Shown here: positions 35,021-46,900 of the stretch, piece after piece
Layout: the number at the start of each line of letters is the position of its first letter
Numbering within the stretch: the first letter of the stretch is position 1
Origin: Verticillium longisporum
Taxonomy: Eukaryota > Ascomycota > Sordariomycetes > Glomerellales > Plectosphaerellaceae
Length of the DNA: 64,000 nucleotides
Direction of reading: 5' to 3'
NCBI GenBank assembly: GCA_019188255.1
Contig: JAETXT010000004.1
Location: 1,178,001 to 1,242,000, forward strand
Made by a program: the position numbers and the translations under genes
The notes under the pieces: generated by a model
What the model saw: only the letters and a program-made list of their open reading frames with translations
Told to the model about the DNA's origin: nothing
The model's database searches: none

Positions 35021-36121
35021 CATGGGCCAGTCGTACACGGAGCGCTCCTCGTTGCGCCTGACGACGCCGACCTCGTCACCGACGCGGACGACCAGAGGGT
35101 CGCGGCCCGCGAGGAAGGCGTAGCGCCCAAAGACGGGGACCACCTGCTGCCCTTGTCGACGCGCCTGTCCTTCATGAGCTTCTTGAGCACCGTGCCCGCC
35201 TCGCCCTGCGCCGTCCGCCCCGTGGCGTAGTCGACGTTGAGCGACGTGCAGCGCACGCAGTTGGCCGTCAGCTGCAGGCGGCGGTCGCCCGGCAGGCCGG
35301 GCTCGGCCCAAAGTCCTCGTCCCACGCGCCCGCGCCGTCGGCGTCGACGACGACGTTGGGCCGGAACTTGATCATCTCGGCCGGGGCGACGGGCGGCAGA
35401 CGCGCGCTGACGGCGGCGAGCGAGGCCTCGGAGGTGACGAGAAAGGGTGCGCAGTCGGTGAACGTCAGCCAGACGTCGTTCTGCTCCTCCTCATCCGCTG
35501 GCGCCGTGGGCTGCGTGAAGCTCGTGACGTACGACGAGACGGACGACAGCCAGCCCGTGCTGGGCTTTGTCGGCGCGCCGGATCCAGACCCGGGTGGTAG
35601 AAAGTTGGGGCCGACGACGGCGCGGCGGCCGTCGCCAATGTACACGAGGGTCGTCGGGAAGCCGAAGCAGGCGGAGAACCACGCGTCCTGCGCGTCGCCC
35701 ACCCTGCGGGCGCGCACGGGGCTGTTGTGCAGGTCGACGTCGACCTCGTCGAGCGAGGCGAGGTCCTCGGGCGTCAGCGGCACGCTCAGCGGCTGGTGCT
35801 GCAGCGGATGGTCGGGCGCCAGCGGCACCTCGGGGACGTGGTAGAGCACGCGGATCGTGTCGTCGACGAGTTCCTGCTCGAACAGCGCGCAGGCCGGAAA
35901 GTCGGACAGTTGCATTCGCTTGAGCGACCCCGACTCGAGGACCTGGAGGAGCATAAAGGTGCGGTCGTGCGAAATGCCCTGCCGGGTAAAGGTTGCCGTG
36001 GTCAAGGGAATGGCGCGGAGGCCCTTGATGGGATACACGTAGAGCTAGGGAACGCCGGCGGTGAGATGGAGGAGAACATGTTACGTTGGGAAAAGAGTCT
36101 TACGGCTGTGACTTTCATCAT
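35021..36121 (-). CDS. MOSC domain protein (mARC-like), two frameshifts
   Basis: MOSC proteins bind molybdenum cofactor-type sulfur or act as amidoxime reductases; the exact role is not fixed here. Exon 1 (36104-36121, MMKVTA) joins exon 2 (from 36044) across a 59-bp intron (GTAAGA..CCTAG), giving LYVYPIKGLRAIPL, the start of the MOSC N-terminal barrel. The MOSC core shows KFRPNVVVD, LTANCVRCTSLNVD (conserved Cys) and FGRYAFLAGRDPLVVRVGDEV. The frame breaks twice: a missing T in the run at 35310-35312 (restores DEDFWAEPGLPGDRR) and a missing G in the run at 35150-35152 (restores DKGQQVVPVFGRY). Homology ends at ERSVYDWPM near 35021. The frame after that stays open to 34682; restoring one more base near 35022-35025 would end it at 34938. 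The 3' end is therefore uncertain. Confidence 0.85.
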
Positions 36122-36474
36122 GTGCGATATGGCGAGCCAATCTTTCTTATACAATGTCTTGAACGTTCTTGAGTTGACGATGAGAGAAGAATGACAGTTG
36201 GAGCAGGCTGAGAGGGGTTCATGTCATGGTCACGGGTCCTGTACAGTGGGACATATGATCGGTTCACATAAAGCGGGGCTCCGCAGCCGGGCTTGGCCGG
36301 TCCGTCTCTCTAGATGCCGGCTCTACATTCGGCCCTCGAAAATGCACCTGGCAGGACTGACACGGGCAAGATGATCCAGTCAGTCCGCCCACCATTTGAC
36401 TATATACAAGATGAGATCGAGATTAGCAAACAGCAATACCGTATATCAAGGCGCGATACATCGCATTACGGCTA
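36122..36474. other. MOSC upstream region / HIS2 3' flank
   Basis: 353 bases between two minus-strand genes. The MOSC promoter is expected here. I see no gene. Confidence 0.5.
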
Positions 36475-37500
36475 TCAGAGAGCCAGCGTCTCCCGAAAGG
36501 TCGACAACGATACCGGCTTCTCAGCGAGCGTAGCCTTGGTGCCTGCAGTGGATGATGCCGCCGAGGTCAGCCTCTCCAAAGTGTATACGGTCGATACACC
36601 GAGACTCTCTAGATAATCGATATTGCGCAAGTAGTTGGTCGCTACCTGGTCAATGCCGTGGCTGTCATCGGAAAAGGTAAAGCGTCCTCCCATGGACAAC
36701 CATTTCTGAGGGGGTTAGTGTTTGCTCCAAAAAAGGGAGGAGAAAGGTGAAGGGAAAAAAAAACTGCGAGACGAATACAGGACCAGTTCAACATACCTCG
36801 GAGATGAGACGGTTCGGATACGGTTCGGCCAGACCTTTCCTCAGGGCGGCACTGTTGCATTCCAACAAGCCGTCAAAACTCCTGACAAGCTCGAGATTTC
36901 GCACGATACGCTGCCAGACGCCGGCCCACGCGCTGACGTCTCGTCCGGGATCCTCACTCAAGAGGCGAATCAGGTCAAAGTGGCCGACGACCCGCGGCCG
37001 CAGGGCGGTCAGCATCTCGTGCTGCTGGTCGTAGTATCGCTCGTACATGCGCTCCTCGGTGCCCCCGACGACTCTCGTGCCTGGGCGTACGTGGCGGCAT
37101 CGTAGTCAATGGGTATGGCGTTGACGTGGTGGATACTGCCGATGAAGTAGTCGACAGCTGGGTGGGCGGCGAGGGTCGTGATGTAGGGCCCGTAGGCGGG
37201 GCGGTACCATTCGCCTTCGAAGCCGATCAGGACGTGGATCTGAGGGGCATACTTGGCCTGCAGGCGCTGGGCCTCGATGAGGTAGGCTTCGTGGCGGGGC
37301 GTGAGCACAGCGACGGCCTCATCGGGATCGCCAGTGAGCTCTTCTGGATACAGGTCCGAGACTTGCAGTCGGGGCATGTGCTCAGTGAGGCCCATCGTCT
37401 TGTATCCCATGCTGATGGCATGACCAATCATGTCTTCGAGCTGGTCCTTGGCATGGCCGGGACAGAATTGCCCCGAGTGCGAGTGCATGGTAAACGCCAT
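36475..37500 (-). CDS. his2: histidinol-phosphatase (PHP family), one frameshift
   Basis: Dephosphorylates histidinol phosphate in histidine biosynthesis. Exons are 36797-37500 and 36475-36705, separated by a 91-bp intron (GTATGT..CTCAG), giving 311 residues. PHP-domain metal ligands are visible: MHSHSGQFCPGHA at the N-terminus, LTEHMPRL, GFEGEW, GSIHHVN, GHFDLIRL and SDDSHG near the C-terminus. The start MAFTMHSHSG is the usual one for fungal HIS2; the frame is also open upstream to a Met at 37545. One G is missing in a G5 run (C5 at 37062-37066 on the plus strand); restoring it gives ESSGGTEERMYERYYDQ and brings exon 1 into phase with exon 2. All catalytic blocks are present. Confidence 0.93.
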
Positions 37501-38243
37501 GTTGGCAGGCGGGAGAAATCTTGCACGGTTCCAACGCCTGGTCACACTGCTTGCTGACGATGACGATGATGGAGGCGTGAACGAGGTGCGTGGTAGTAAG
37601 CAACGTCGGAGCTGGTGGTCATGACAGCGATATCGCGCGCAGGCTCATGTGAAGACAAGGCTGTCTAGGTAAGTAGGTAGCCTACCTAGATAAAGTCGGT
37701 ACGGTACCTTAGGTGTAGGTACTGCCCCCGCTCACCCAGTCGCTATCCCACTTTTTTATTCAGACAATCCCCACAGACAAATCTCAGCCAGTCACCCTCG
37801 CAACGTGCCTGATCATGTTCCATGCCATGATATCCATACGAAGCCACTGCAAACAATCAAAGGCAAAAGAGTCCCCTGCCTCATCGACGGCTGACCAGTG
37901 GCGCTCTGCCATGTCTGCGTGACTGCGCCAGGCTACACCAAATGAATTGCATGAAATGCAAGCGCACACTAGCCCCTCGCTCGATGGCTTGCATGCAGAA
38001 ATAAATAGCAGACAGAGGCGTGAAAAGGGTATCAATGGATAGCTTCTAAGCAACATCCGATTAAAAGCTCAGACCCACTACGCAGACTCAACACCACCAG
38101 CTGGGAACTTGCGAAGATAAGAAGCATAAACACGAACGAAAAGAACAATAATCCTTGCGACGCCATTTCTGTAAGCGACATTAGGAGAGAGGTGGTTTCC
38201 TGACCAGATCCAGCGCATTGCGTCTCGCCTTGAGATGGCGATG
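37501..38243. other. HIS2 upstream region / HOS3 3' flank
   Basis: 743 bases between two minus-strand genes. At 37664-37722 there is a cluster of CTAGGTAAGTAGGTAGCCTA-type words with inverted symmetry. A 90-codon minus-strand frame at 37784-38056 has no recognisable features and I do not call it. Confidence 0.5.
37664..37722. repeat. palindromic CTAGGTA / TACCTAG cluster
   Basis: Contains CTAGGTA...TACCTAG and TAGGTAGCCTACCTA within 60 bases. Similar words occur upstream of other genes in this window. Confidence 0.6.
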
Positions 38244-41200
38244 CTAGCCCTCACGTGGGTGCTCTCGTTTCGCTCCTGTCTCTTTGAGGTCTTCTTCGTG
38301 AGCCGTTGATTGCGAGGGTTTCTGTGCTACAGCAAACGGAATGGCGGATGTCGAGGTAAAAACGGGAAGATCTGTTCGCCTCGCCGTGGCAGGTGTTGAG
38401 GTGTTGGGTGGAAGCCATCTCAGCGAGCCCTGCTGCGGTACAGACATCGGTGCAGGGCCCTCTGCCTGGTAAGCTACAAACATCTCTGGGCTTGTATTGG
38501 AAGTCAGCTCCAGTGCAGGGCTCTGGTCCGCGCCGTCTTGCTGTGCCTTCTGAGAAGATGCCGGCCTTGCAAAGGAATGAGTCGGCAAGACCTTGTGCTC
38601 AGGCACATCTGAAGAAAGCGGTAACTGCGCGCTCACTGGGCCCTCATGAGCGCCTATCTCAGGCTTCACCGTCAATGCCGGCTGGGTCTCGGCACTTTCT
38701 TCAACGGCCAGAGCCGAAGTCGTCTCATCAACCACTGGCGGTTGAGCGACGTCTGGCTGAGGTAGAAATTCGGACGCAGATCGGGGAGCAGACTGGTTCC
38801 CTGCTGGGCCGGGCTCCGTTCGGGTGACGGGTGCTGCTGCTGTCGCTGCCGCTGCCGCTGCCGCTGCCTGTGATGACCGCGCTCTTTCCTCCTTCTGAGA
38901 CTTTGTAATGAGATTGATCTTGATCTTCTTCATGCCCGTTGTAATCTTGTCCAGATCATCACTTGGCGGATGAGCTGAGACCTGCCGGCCATGGTTAGGC
39001 AATGATACCTGAGTAGACCCGACAGGCCCGACAAGCTCAGCATTTGGCTCGGTTTTGGGGTTCGTAGTCTTTTTTCCTCCCCGCGGTCCGCGGCTTGGCC
39101 CTCCTCTGGTGGCAGTTGGCGTTCTCGTCTTCTTTACAGCGAGTGAAGTGTTGTCACCGGGTGCCCTGGCACCCTTTAGCATGTCTGGTCTGGTGCTAGA
39201 AGATTCGCCTTGAGAACCCCCAGTGCTGCTCTGTGTGCGTGGTTCAGGGGCAGGAGGTATAGTGGTCATCGTCGAGGCCGCGCTCACCCGACGGCCAGTT
39301 CTCTGAGAGTCGGGCGTAGCAGCAAGAATGGGGGACACCCCAGAAGATGGCTGTCCACGCGTCAGCGACAGTGCCACCTTGATCCAGTTCATCCAAGAGC
39401 GAAGGACTTACCTTGTCCGTAGCAAGAACAGCGGCTCCAGCAACGGTTTTCCTGCGACTTTTTGAGTGCTTGTCATCGTTCGCGCCATTGCCGCTTTCGG
39501 TGTATGCTGGTGCTTTGGCGGGCTTGCGCTCACGCAACGACATGCGGGACGACGGTCGGCTACTAGCGTTTGCGGTAGTCGCTGGTGCCGGTACCGTTGG
39601 CTGGAGGAGGGACTGCCGGTCCCGGCGCGCCCGGGTCGCCTCGGCATTGAGATCTTCGGCCGTGCAGCTGTCGGTTTGTCGGTCAGAGGGTATGAGCAGC
39701 TTGCTGAGTTCATGCGCAGCAACAGTCCACGGCACCTCGGGAGCTGGAGGCGTTGGAGGTCGGGAGATGGGCCCATTTGTTGCCGAAAGGCCTGACAGGC
39801 TTCGACGCATTTTGGCAGGGTTGACGACTCGAGCTGTCGACGCCTGTGTGGGGGATGAGTAGGTTGGTGGCGTCGCATAACGCGGCATCTTGGGTTCAAG
39901 AGGAGGGGCCCCCATGGCAACCTCGAGGTTATCAAGCTCTGCACTCGACCACCATGACGGGTCGTATGCATGCAGCGATGACAGGTTTTGCGACTCGGGT
40001 AGTGGCTCGTACGGTCCAGCCGGCTCGGGTGACTGAACTGCAGGTTCCCCTTCTTCTATAATGCCAATCCTGTGGCTGATTTCATACGCCAGGCCCCCTC
40101 GACCCCTTGGTGGTCCGGGGTTCGACTGGTCACCGGCAAGGCCACAGACGTGACTGAAAATGCCTGAGAACAGCGCTCTGTCGCTGTAGCCGCCTTCGAG
40201 AACGCTGACGACTCTGCCATCGACACCCAGTCCCTCCTCCGCGGCTATTCTGATCACATCTTGTGTGATGCGTGCATAGAATTCGGTGGGCACGTTCACA
40301 TTATGACGCTGCATACCCTTGGTTTCCCACTCGCTGGCGTCAAAGCCGGCAGAAAAGAAGATGGCAGCCTTGGGCGTCTGGCCATTGGCGCGCAAGCGCG
40401 CAGCCTGCTGTTGCAGATAAGAGCGTGTCTTCTCGAGTATGACGGTGTATTTTGTCTCGTAGAGCTTCCAGAACTCGGCCTCCGAGCCCCACGAGTGAAG
40501 ATGTACGTTCCACATATTTTGGCCATGGGCATTTTCAATGCACAGACTGGCGTTCTTGACCTTTTCCTCGTCACCCATTTCGCAAGGATAGGAGTTTATG
40601 TCGTGAAGACTGAAGTAGCCGATGGAGGTCTTCTTCCACGCCTGCGCGTTCTTGGCGGCAGAAACACCACGAGTATTGTGTTGCCACGCTATCGACTGGG
40701 AACCGTCGCCGTGATGTAAGTCAAAGTCGATAATGGCAGCATGTGTCAGCCCGTGGGTCAGCGCCGCGTGCATGACGCCAACATGCACGTTGTTCACCCA
40801 GCAAAAGCCGGACGGGTAGGATGCGGAACAATGGTGACCCGGTGGCCTGACCGCAACGAAAGCACGGCGCGGGCCATCAGAAAAGACCAGGTCGACTGCT
40901 TCGCAGACAGCCCCGAGCGCCCTCCAGGGCATCCAGGGAGTCGGCGCAAAGGTAGAGGTCGCCTTCGTGGAGCTTGGCAGCGGCGCCCGTGTCGCCAGTC
41001 CGGCCGCTCTCAGGCCTCGCCAGCTCCTTGCCGCCCATGGCGAGTTTGGATTCGGCAAGCCGGCACATGGTTCTCAGTTCCTCCATCCACTTGGAACCAT
41101 GCACGTTCGTCACGGCGGGTGAGAGAAGTGGAAGCTTGCGCGTCGTCTTATGAATCTTGAAAGGTACGGTAGGTATCGAGGTCGGGTCGAGCTTCGGGTG

Positions 41201-41881
41201 AGCTGGATAGTCGCCATCGCAATGACGACCTCCGAGGCGCACGTATGCCATGGCTACCCCGAGGGCGCCAGCCTTGATTCTTTCGGGGCGCTCCACAATA
41301 GTGCTGAGGGCGGCGCGTGATGTCTTGGGGCGGGAGTAACGATGTCCGTAGCACGCGTCAGAGAGAATGACAGCGGCGTGTGTTTGCTGAGTTGTGGAGA
41401 GAGCATGGCACAGGTTCAACTCGTTTTGGAAGTATTCGCTTGCGACTGAGCTGGCAGTCATCGGTGTCTTGGGGGGTTCCTCGGTGACGGCAGACGTCTG
41501 GGATGGCGAGGAGACGTGGGCTAAGCTTGAGCGACGAGAAGGTGGTTGACTCGGAGTACGTCCGTTCGCCGAGCGCAGCGAACTGGTCGACGCTTTGCGC
41601 AGGAGGGTGGGTGTGGAAGATCGTGACGGAGAGGCTCGGCTCAGAGAGGGGCTACGGCCTGATGTGCTTCCAGGCGCAGGTGAGGTCGAGGACCGGTTGG
41701 CAGACGATCTGTAAGGAGACAGGGCGCTGGGGCTTCGCGGCGCTCTGCTGACTGCAGGCGAGGCTGACAAGGACAGTTTGTTCAATGATTGCGACAGTTC
41801 GACATCGTGGTCTCGGGGGCTGAGGTTGGTGCTCGACTGGCGTCTCGAGCTAGATGCTCTTCGCTCCGAGGAAAAAGACAT
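38244..41881 (-). CDS. hos3: class II histone deacetylase, HOS3 type, one frameshift
   Basis: A lysine deacetylase acting on histones and possibly other proteins. Exons are 39412-41881 and 38244-39350, with a 61-bp intron (GTAAGT, branch GCTGAC, GACAG). The N-terminal 150 residues are Ser/Arg-rich. The deacetylase domain includes ILSDACYGHRYSRP, RPPGHHCSASYPSGFCWVNN, the metal-binding IIDFDLHHGDGSQSI, and FFSAGFDASEWE. The C-terminal third is low in complexity, with a run of Ala near 38855-38880. The frame shifts near 40915-40925, between DSLDALEG and LGAVCEAVDLVF. The arithmetic requires two missing bases (for example one GC of a GCGC repeat) or one extra, unlike the other breaks here. About 1192 residues in full. 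Confidence 0.9.
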
Positions 41882-42493
41882 GGTCAGTCGGCCTTGAGAG
41901 TCGCATGTGATCAGTGGGTTGAAGTTCTCCTTGGGTTGTGGATATAGCGAGCGGCATGGACGCGGGTATTGTCGCGTTCCGACGACGATGACCTAGAGCG
42001 ATCTTTGGAGGACCTCCAAGGCGATGTGGTTGAAGGGGGGGAGACAAGGTGATGAATGCTGGGATGGGGGCTAAACACGGTACTGGAATCCACACTGTCT
42101 CTACCTACCTAGGTACCTAGGGGACAACAACGCGACAGTGCCATGCAGGGTCCCCAATGGAACAGGGGTACCGCGTTCTGGGGACGTGGGGCAAAACGTC
42201 TCTACAGCAGGACGCGTTTATCCCACCCTTAAAGAATGTCAGCTGGTTCGTGGTCATGTGGCACTCACTCCACAGTGCTGCAAGACTCTGGAATACTGCG
42301 CACATTATCCTTGCTTTTAATGGGCATTGTTCAATGCTACGTCCGGCACCTTGACTTTCTAGGTAGTCAACAAAGATGTACCTAATCCAGACAGCCTGCA
42401 CAGCACATGTCTTGTTTGATCGGATCAGAAGCCGGTCAGCCCGTGTCGAATGCGTCAAGATAGTCAGAAACCCTCCAGCAGCCACCGAATATG
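41882..42493. promoter_or_regulatory. HOS3 upstream region
   Basis: 612 bases upstream of HOS3. A perfect CCTACCTAGGTACCTAGG-type palindromic cluster lies at 42103-42122. Frames in this region are short and overlap on both strands. No gene is supported. Confidence 0.5.
42103..42122. repeat. TACCTAGGTA palindrome cluster
   Basis: Contains TACCTACCTAGGTACCTAGG, with the perfect palindrome TACCTAGGTA at its centre. Confidence 0.75.
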
Positions 42494-43057
42494 TCACCAT
42501 GATCTGTCCCGCCTCCTTGACCGCGTTCTCCGGCGATCTACTTCTGGTGCCTCAATAACCTCATATTCATAGACGCGACCGTACCTTTCGTCAGCCGCCC
42601 ATCGAGGCTGGGGTTGCTCAACTGCGCCAGCTCTGACGGCACTTTGAAGTCTGCCTCCAACTGCACTCCGACCCCGGCGCCGCCGGTTTCCATCTTCTTC
42701 CCCTGCCATTCTGCCGCCTTGCCTACGCTCGGGCCGCTGGTATGGGTCGGATTGTGACTCCTCAAAGTCATACATGCTCTGGGCTCTTGCACGTCTCCTC
42801 TCCACCCTCCTCATGCGCTCTTCCTGCTCCTGCCTCCTTTGTTCTTCAATGCGGTCTTCTTCTTCGTGACGCTTGTTGCACTTGTCTAGCGTCCGGTTGA
42901 ATGGCCCCCACATGGTCGTGCTGATGAGTCCAACCAGGATGACAGGGGTCCAGTTGAATTTGAAGTCCGCGGGATGCCTTTCTCTTCCTGATTCAGCACT
43001 CGCCTCCACGCTCCCTGAACGGCCACGCGTTGTGTGAGATCTCGCCGAACGCGACAT
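42494..43057 (-). CDS. hypothetical protein with one membrane segment and a charged coiled coil
   Basis: A 187-residue single-exon frame that I do not recognise. The N-terminus is Ser/Arg-rich (MSRSARSHTTRGRSGS). A hydrophobic stretch WTPVILVGLISTTMWGPF (residues about 36-53) could span a membrane once. It is followed by a highly charged segment rich in Glu and Arg (residues about 60-90, EEEDRIEEQRRQEQEERMRR) that should form a coiled coil, and by an Arg-rich tail. The layout suggests a small tail- or signal-anchored protein. It could be a real but poorly conserved gene; the low stop density of Arg/Glu-rich DNA also favours chance frames. It lies on the same strand as HOS3, 612 bases upstream. 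Confidence 0.55.
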   Translation of the reverse strand: MSRSARSHTTRGRSGSVEASAESGRERHPADFKFNWTPVILVGLISTTMWGPFNRTLDKCNKRHEEEDRIEEQRRQEQEERMRRVERRRARAQSMYDFEESQSDPYQRPERRQGGRMAGEEDGNRRRRGRSAVGGRLQSAVRAGAVEQPQPRWAADERYGRVYEYEVIEAPEVDRRRTRSRRRDRSW

Positions 43058-43969
43058 GTCGGGTGCTGTACTGTGTAGCTTCGTAGCTCGTGTGTTTGCG
43101 CGTTTCCAGAGGCTGGGCGATGGACATCGGGGATCAGGAAAAGCCCCTGCTCCGGTACAACGATGAAGTAGAGGGATGGGGTCGGTCGGTACACGTCAAA
43201 CGTGATTAGAAGTCCTGGCAGCTGAGCCTAAGGCACAGTTTGTATAGTGTTGATCGGTCGACCGCTGGATCGGTTGCTTTCATGTGTACCATGGTTGGAA
43301 CATGCCCAAGGAGAGGAAGCCTAGGGCCTTAAAAGCATTTCAGCAGAGCCCGCTTGCATCGACCACTGAAAGCGATCATCGACGTGCTGCGTCGAATGGA
43401 GATGCCTGCCCAACGATCCAGAGACACTCACCGCATACCTCTTCTCGCCCGACGATGCCCCGGCCACCTACGTAACTGAGAAAGGCTCGTTTGAGCGGTA
43501 TGTCTGAGGACTCCACCTCCGAAGGCTTTCAATGCGCAGTCCGCAGCTGCGGTGATCCTCGGCATGTGGATACACACATCCAACATTGCCGCATTGGGTC
43601 AGCAATTGAAGCTTTCGTCATTCTATGCCGGTGACGTCACAGAGATCGCCCGATTGTTTCTCCTCGACAGCCCTTACGTGCCCAATGCCGGCGCGAAAAA
43701 GCAACGCAGCGCCTTCGGGATTGGACAGTGTTATAGCAGTGGTGGCCCGACCCCTCACACAAGAAAACACCAGGGTGCATCTCGTGACACAGTAGACAAA
43801 CCCCTGAACCTAGTGTCCCGCAGATTATGCGCGGGATCGTGGGGACCTGTATGGACAGAACGACGCATGACCTTGAAAGGTTGGTCGAGCCCGCCATTGA
43901 TTCGATCACGACACGTTTGCATGGATGGCCAACATACGAGGCATCTGCCGAGCGGCAATACGAGGCATT
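43058..43969. other. intergenic region
   Basis: 912 bases between the small membrane protein gene and the NTE1 stop. A plus-strand frame at 43552-44181 runs into NTE1 in antisense and looks random. I see nothing to annotate. Confidence 0.5.
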
Positions 43970-46900
43970 CTAAATACTGGCGCGGCGAGGTGCCATTGTC
44001 CTGCGCAATGCTTTCTTGGCTTCCGTCTCTTCGACCAGCGGCAAGACACCATCGTCCTTCATCTTCTGTAAGAACTCTTGTCCATATTTGTAGCCCACCT
44101 GATAAATTTCGTCAAACTTCCCAAAGTCGAGCGTACCATAATCGTCGATGGGAGGTCGCATGTATAAGCATCCAGGCATAGCTTTGGCACGCTCCAGGGC
44201 GTCTACACTGGACACGTATGCTAATCGTGCCTGAATCTCTGCCAAAGTTGGCGGGTTGGGCGTTGTTGAGAAGGGATTCCACCTGTTGAAAAACGCCCAA
44301 ACTCCTGAAAGAGAGTCGCCATAGCTCTGGGGGGTATCGTCATCCAACGAGCCGACATCGACGGCAAAGATCGTATCAACGCCCAGCCTCTTCATGTGAG
44401 AAACCGTCAGGTTGTCGATATATCCACCATCCAACAACATGCTTCCTTCGTCTGATAGGGGAGGAAGTAAACCCGCCAGAGACATGGACGCTCGAATGTA
44501 CCGCCAGGCGTACCCACTTGTATGGTACTCCGCCCGGCTCTTGCTGATGTTGGTGGTATTGCAGTAGAACTCGAGCCAGAAGTCTTCTATCTGGGCCTTG
44601 CCAAAGGTCTTGAAAATGCCGCGGTTGAATTCGTGCCCGGTGGTGTATGAGGATGTCGGGTAAGTCAAGTCGAGTGCGAAGCGCCACATACTAGCCATCC
44701 GGCCTGAGAATTTCTTCGCCAAGCCGAAAATGGGCACTATGTCTGCGTGCCTTGCGTAGAGGGCACCAACAAACGATCCCATTGATGTTCCACCCACAAC
44801 ATCAATGGGAATGCCAGCTTCCTCCATAGCCTGAATGATGCCGATCTGAGTGATGCCTCGAGCGCCACCACCTCCGAGCACGAGACCCACCGACTTGCCA
44901 CATAACCGTCGGGCCAGACGATGAAAATCGCCCTTGAATGGTGCATCAGGCGAGTAGTAGGGCGTGTGTCGAACCTTTCTTGAGGTGTATTTCTGGATCT
45001 CAGCCTGCAAGATCTGGACACGCTCCTTCAGTGTCGTGTTTGATCTCTTGGAAGGGGGTGGGATGGCATCATGTTGGTTCTGAAAGCCATTTGCAGGTGA
45101 TAGTGACCGCCATTAATCCACATTCGATTTCGAAGCCAGGACCTGGTCAGACCAGGTGACGAATACCGCTCAGCGTGGAGCAGAACCAGGATCTTGCGCG
45201 CGGTTGACTTCATGCCCAGCATGAAGCGCTCGTACTCACCAATCTCAGGGGAGCCCTCGCCCAAGCCCACCAGCAATATAGAATCGGCTTGTGCGATACA
45301 AGTCTGCGTCCAGGGCGAATTGACGTTTGTGTCTGGTCAATAGCACAGCGTGGTTAGCAAGTTGCCTTCAACATAGAGCGCATGTGCTTGTTGAAAGGGT
45401 TCTCGAGTTCAGGAAAAAATTAGAGTTATGTTTGGCCATCAGCGGCTTGGCCTCTGGAAACAGGATTTGCTCATCATAAAAAGAGGCGTGACTGGAAGAG
45501 CGGTTGAGTAAAAAGCGACATACCTGCGACGTAGACCACTAAGCCGTACTTTTCCTCCAGATCCGCGAGGTATTGGGATAGCTTCAGCTTGCCCATTTTA
45601 TTGAAAGCGTGCTTGCCAAGGTGGTTGAGAATCGCGGACTGGTTCAACGAAATCGCGCCGTTGACTGGGCCGACTTGTACCAGAGCATTCAGCAAACGAT
45701 GGCCAAACTCAACGACTGGTACGCCTGCGGTCACAGGAAGCACAGCTACTGTCCGCAAGTTGAGCGCCGACGAGCCTTTGCCTAACGCAGAGAGCCCAGC
45801 TTCATTTGCCATTAGCTGGGCTGGATCATCTACCAAACTGCGCATACGGGCAGCAATGATTTTTGATATCTTGATAGTGATGTTCGGATGCTCTTGAGCT
45901 AGACTGTTGAAAAGCGTTCGCGGAAATCTTACAAGCTCTGTGTCTCGGATGGCATGTAAAGTTCCGGTGCGGGCCGACTCGGTGAGTACTTCCAACTCAC
46001 CTACACTGTCGCCCTGGCCAAACTCGGCTCGTGCAGTCATGCCACCGCCTTCGCGGTCCTCGACGAGACGAAGACGTCCATTCAAGACAATGTAGATCGC
46101 CTCGCTCTCGTCGCCGTTGTGGAATATGACCTGGCCAGCGCTGACCTGGTCCCAATCCAGAGCAAAGTCGATGTGAAGGAGAAGGCGCGGCAAAAGACTT
46201 GTCAGCCTCTTGGCCATCGTCAAAAGGATGATAGGGTACCGATCTACAATCCTTTCAAGGGATGCACGGGGTAAGAAACCGACATAGACATCAGTCTTCG
46301 CAACGACATCGATGAATGAACGGTACGAAGATAATGCGCCAATGTAACCAGCAAGGCCCCCCGGTTTAATCAAGGATACACTGCGACGCACGGACTTCTT
46401 GCGCTTGTCTTGAGCATTGTCCCTGCCATGGATGTTGTGATCAGGCGCAGGAGTTGCGCCAGAAGTCAAGCCCGCTGTTGATGCTCGTACCCCAGGCTGA
46501 AGGATGCTTGCGGAAGACTCCTCGCTGGTGGTGCAAATATCGAGGAAGCCGTCGATAACGTAGTAAAGTCCGGGGTTGCGTTCGCCTTGCTCAACGAGAA
46601 CTGAGCCTTGGGGAAAGAAAACAATCTCGGCGTCATCACGCAAATCATTGGCCAGTGATTGGGCGCTGGGCGGAGTATTCAGTGCAAGGCCACCAGATGT
46701 CAATGACTCCGTATCGCCATCAACCGAGCCGTCGAAGGGGTCCATGATGCCAAAAGCATTGTGATTTCCAAACATGGCTTTCTGGCGTCGCTGATCATAC
46801 GAAAATAGCCTAGGTGATCCCTCCATGGATTCAGGCTCCCGCGAAACAGTTCCGCCGACGCCTAGGCCGATCGCTCGAAACATGCATTCAAGAATCGAGG

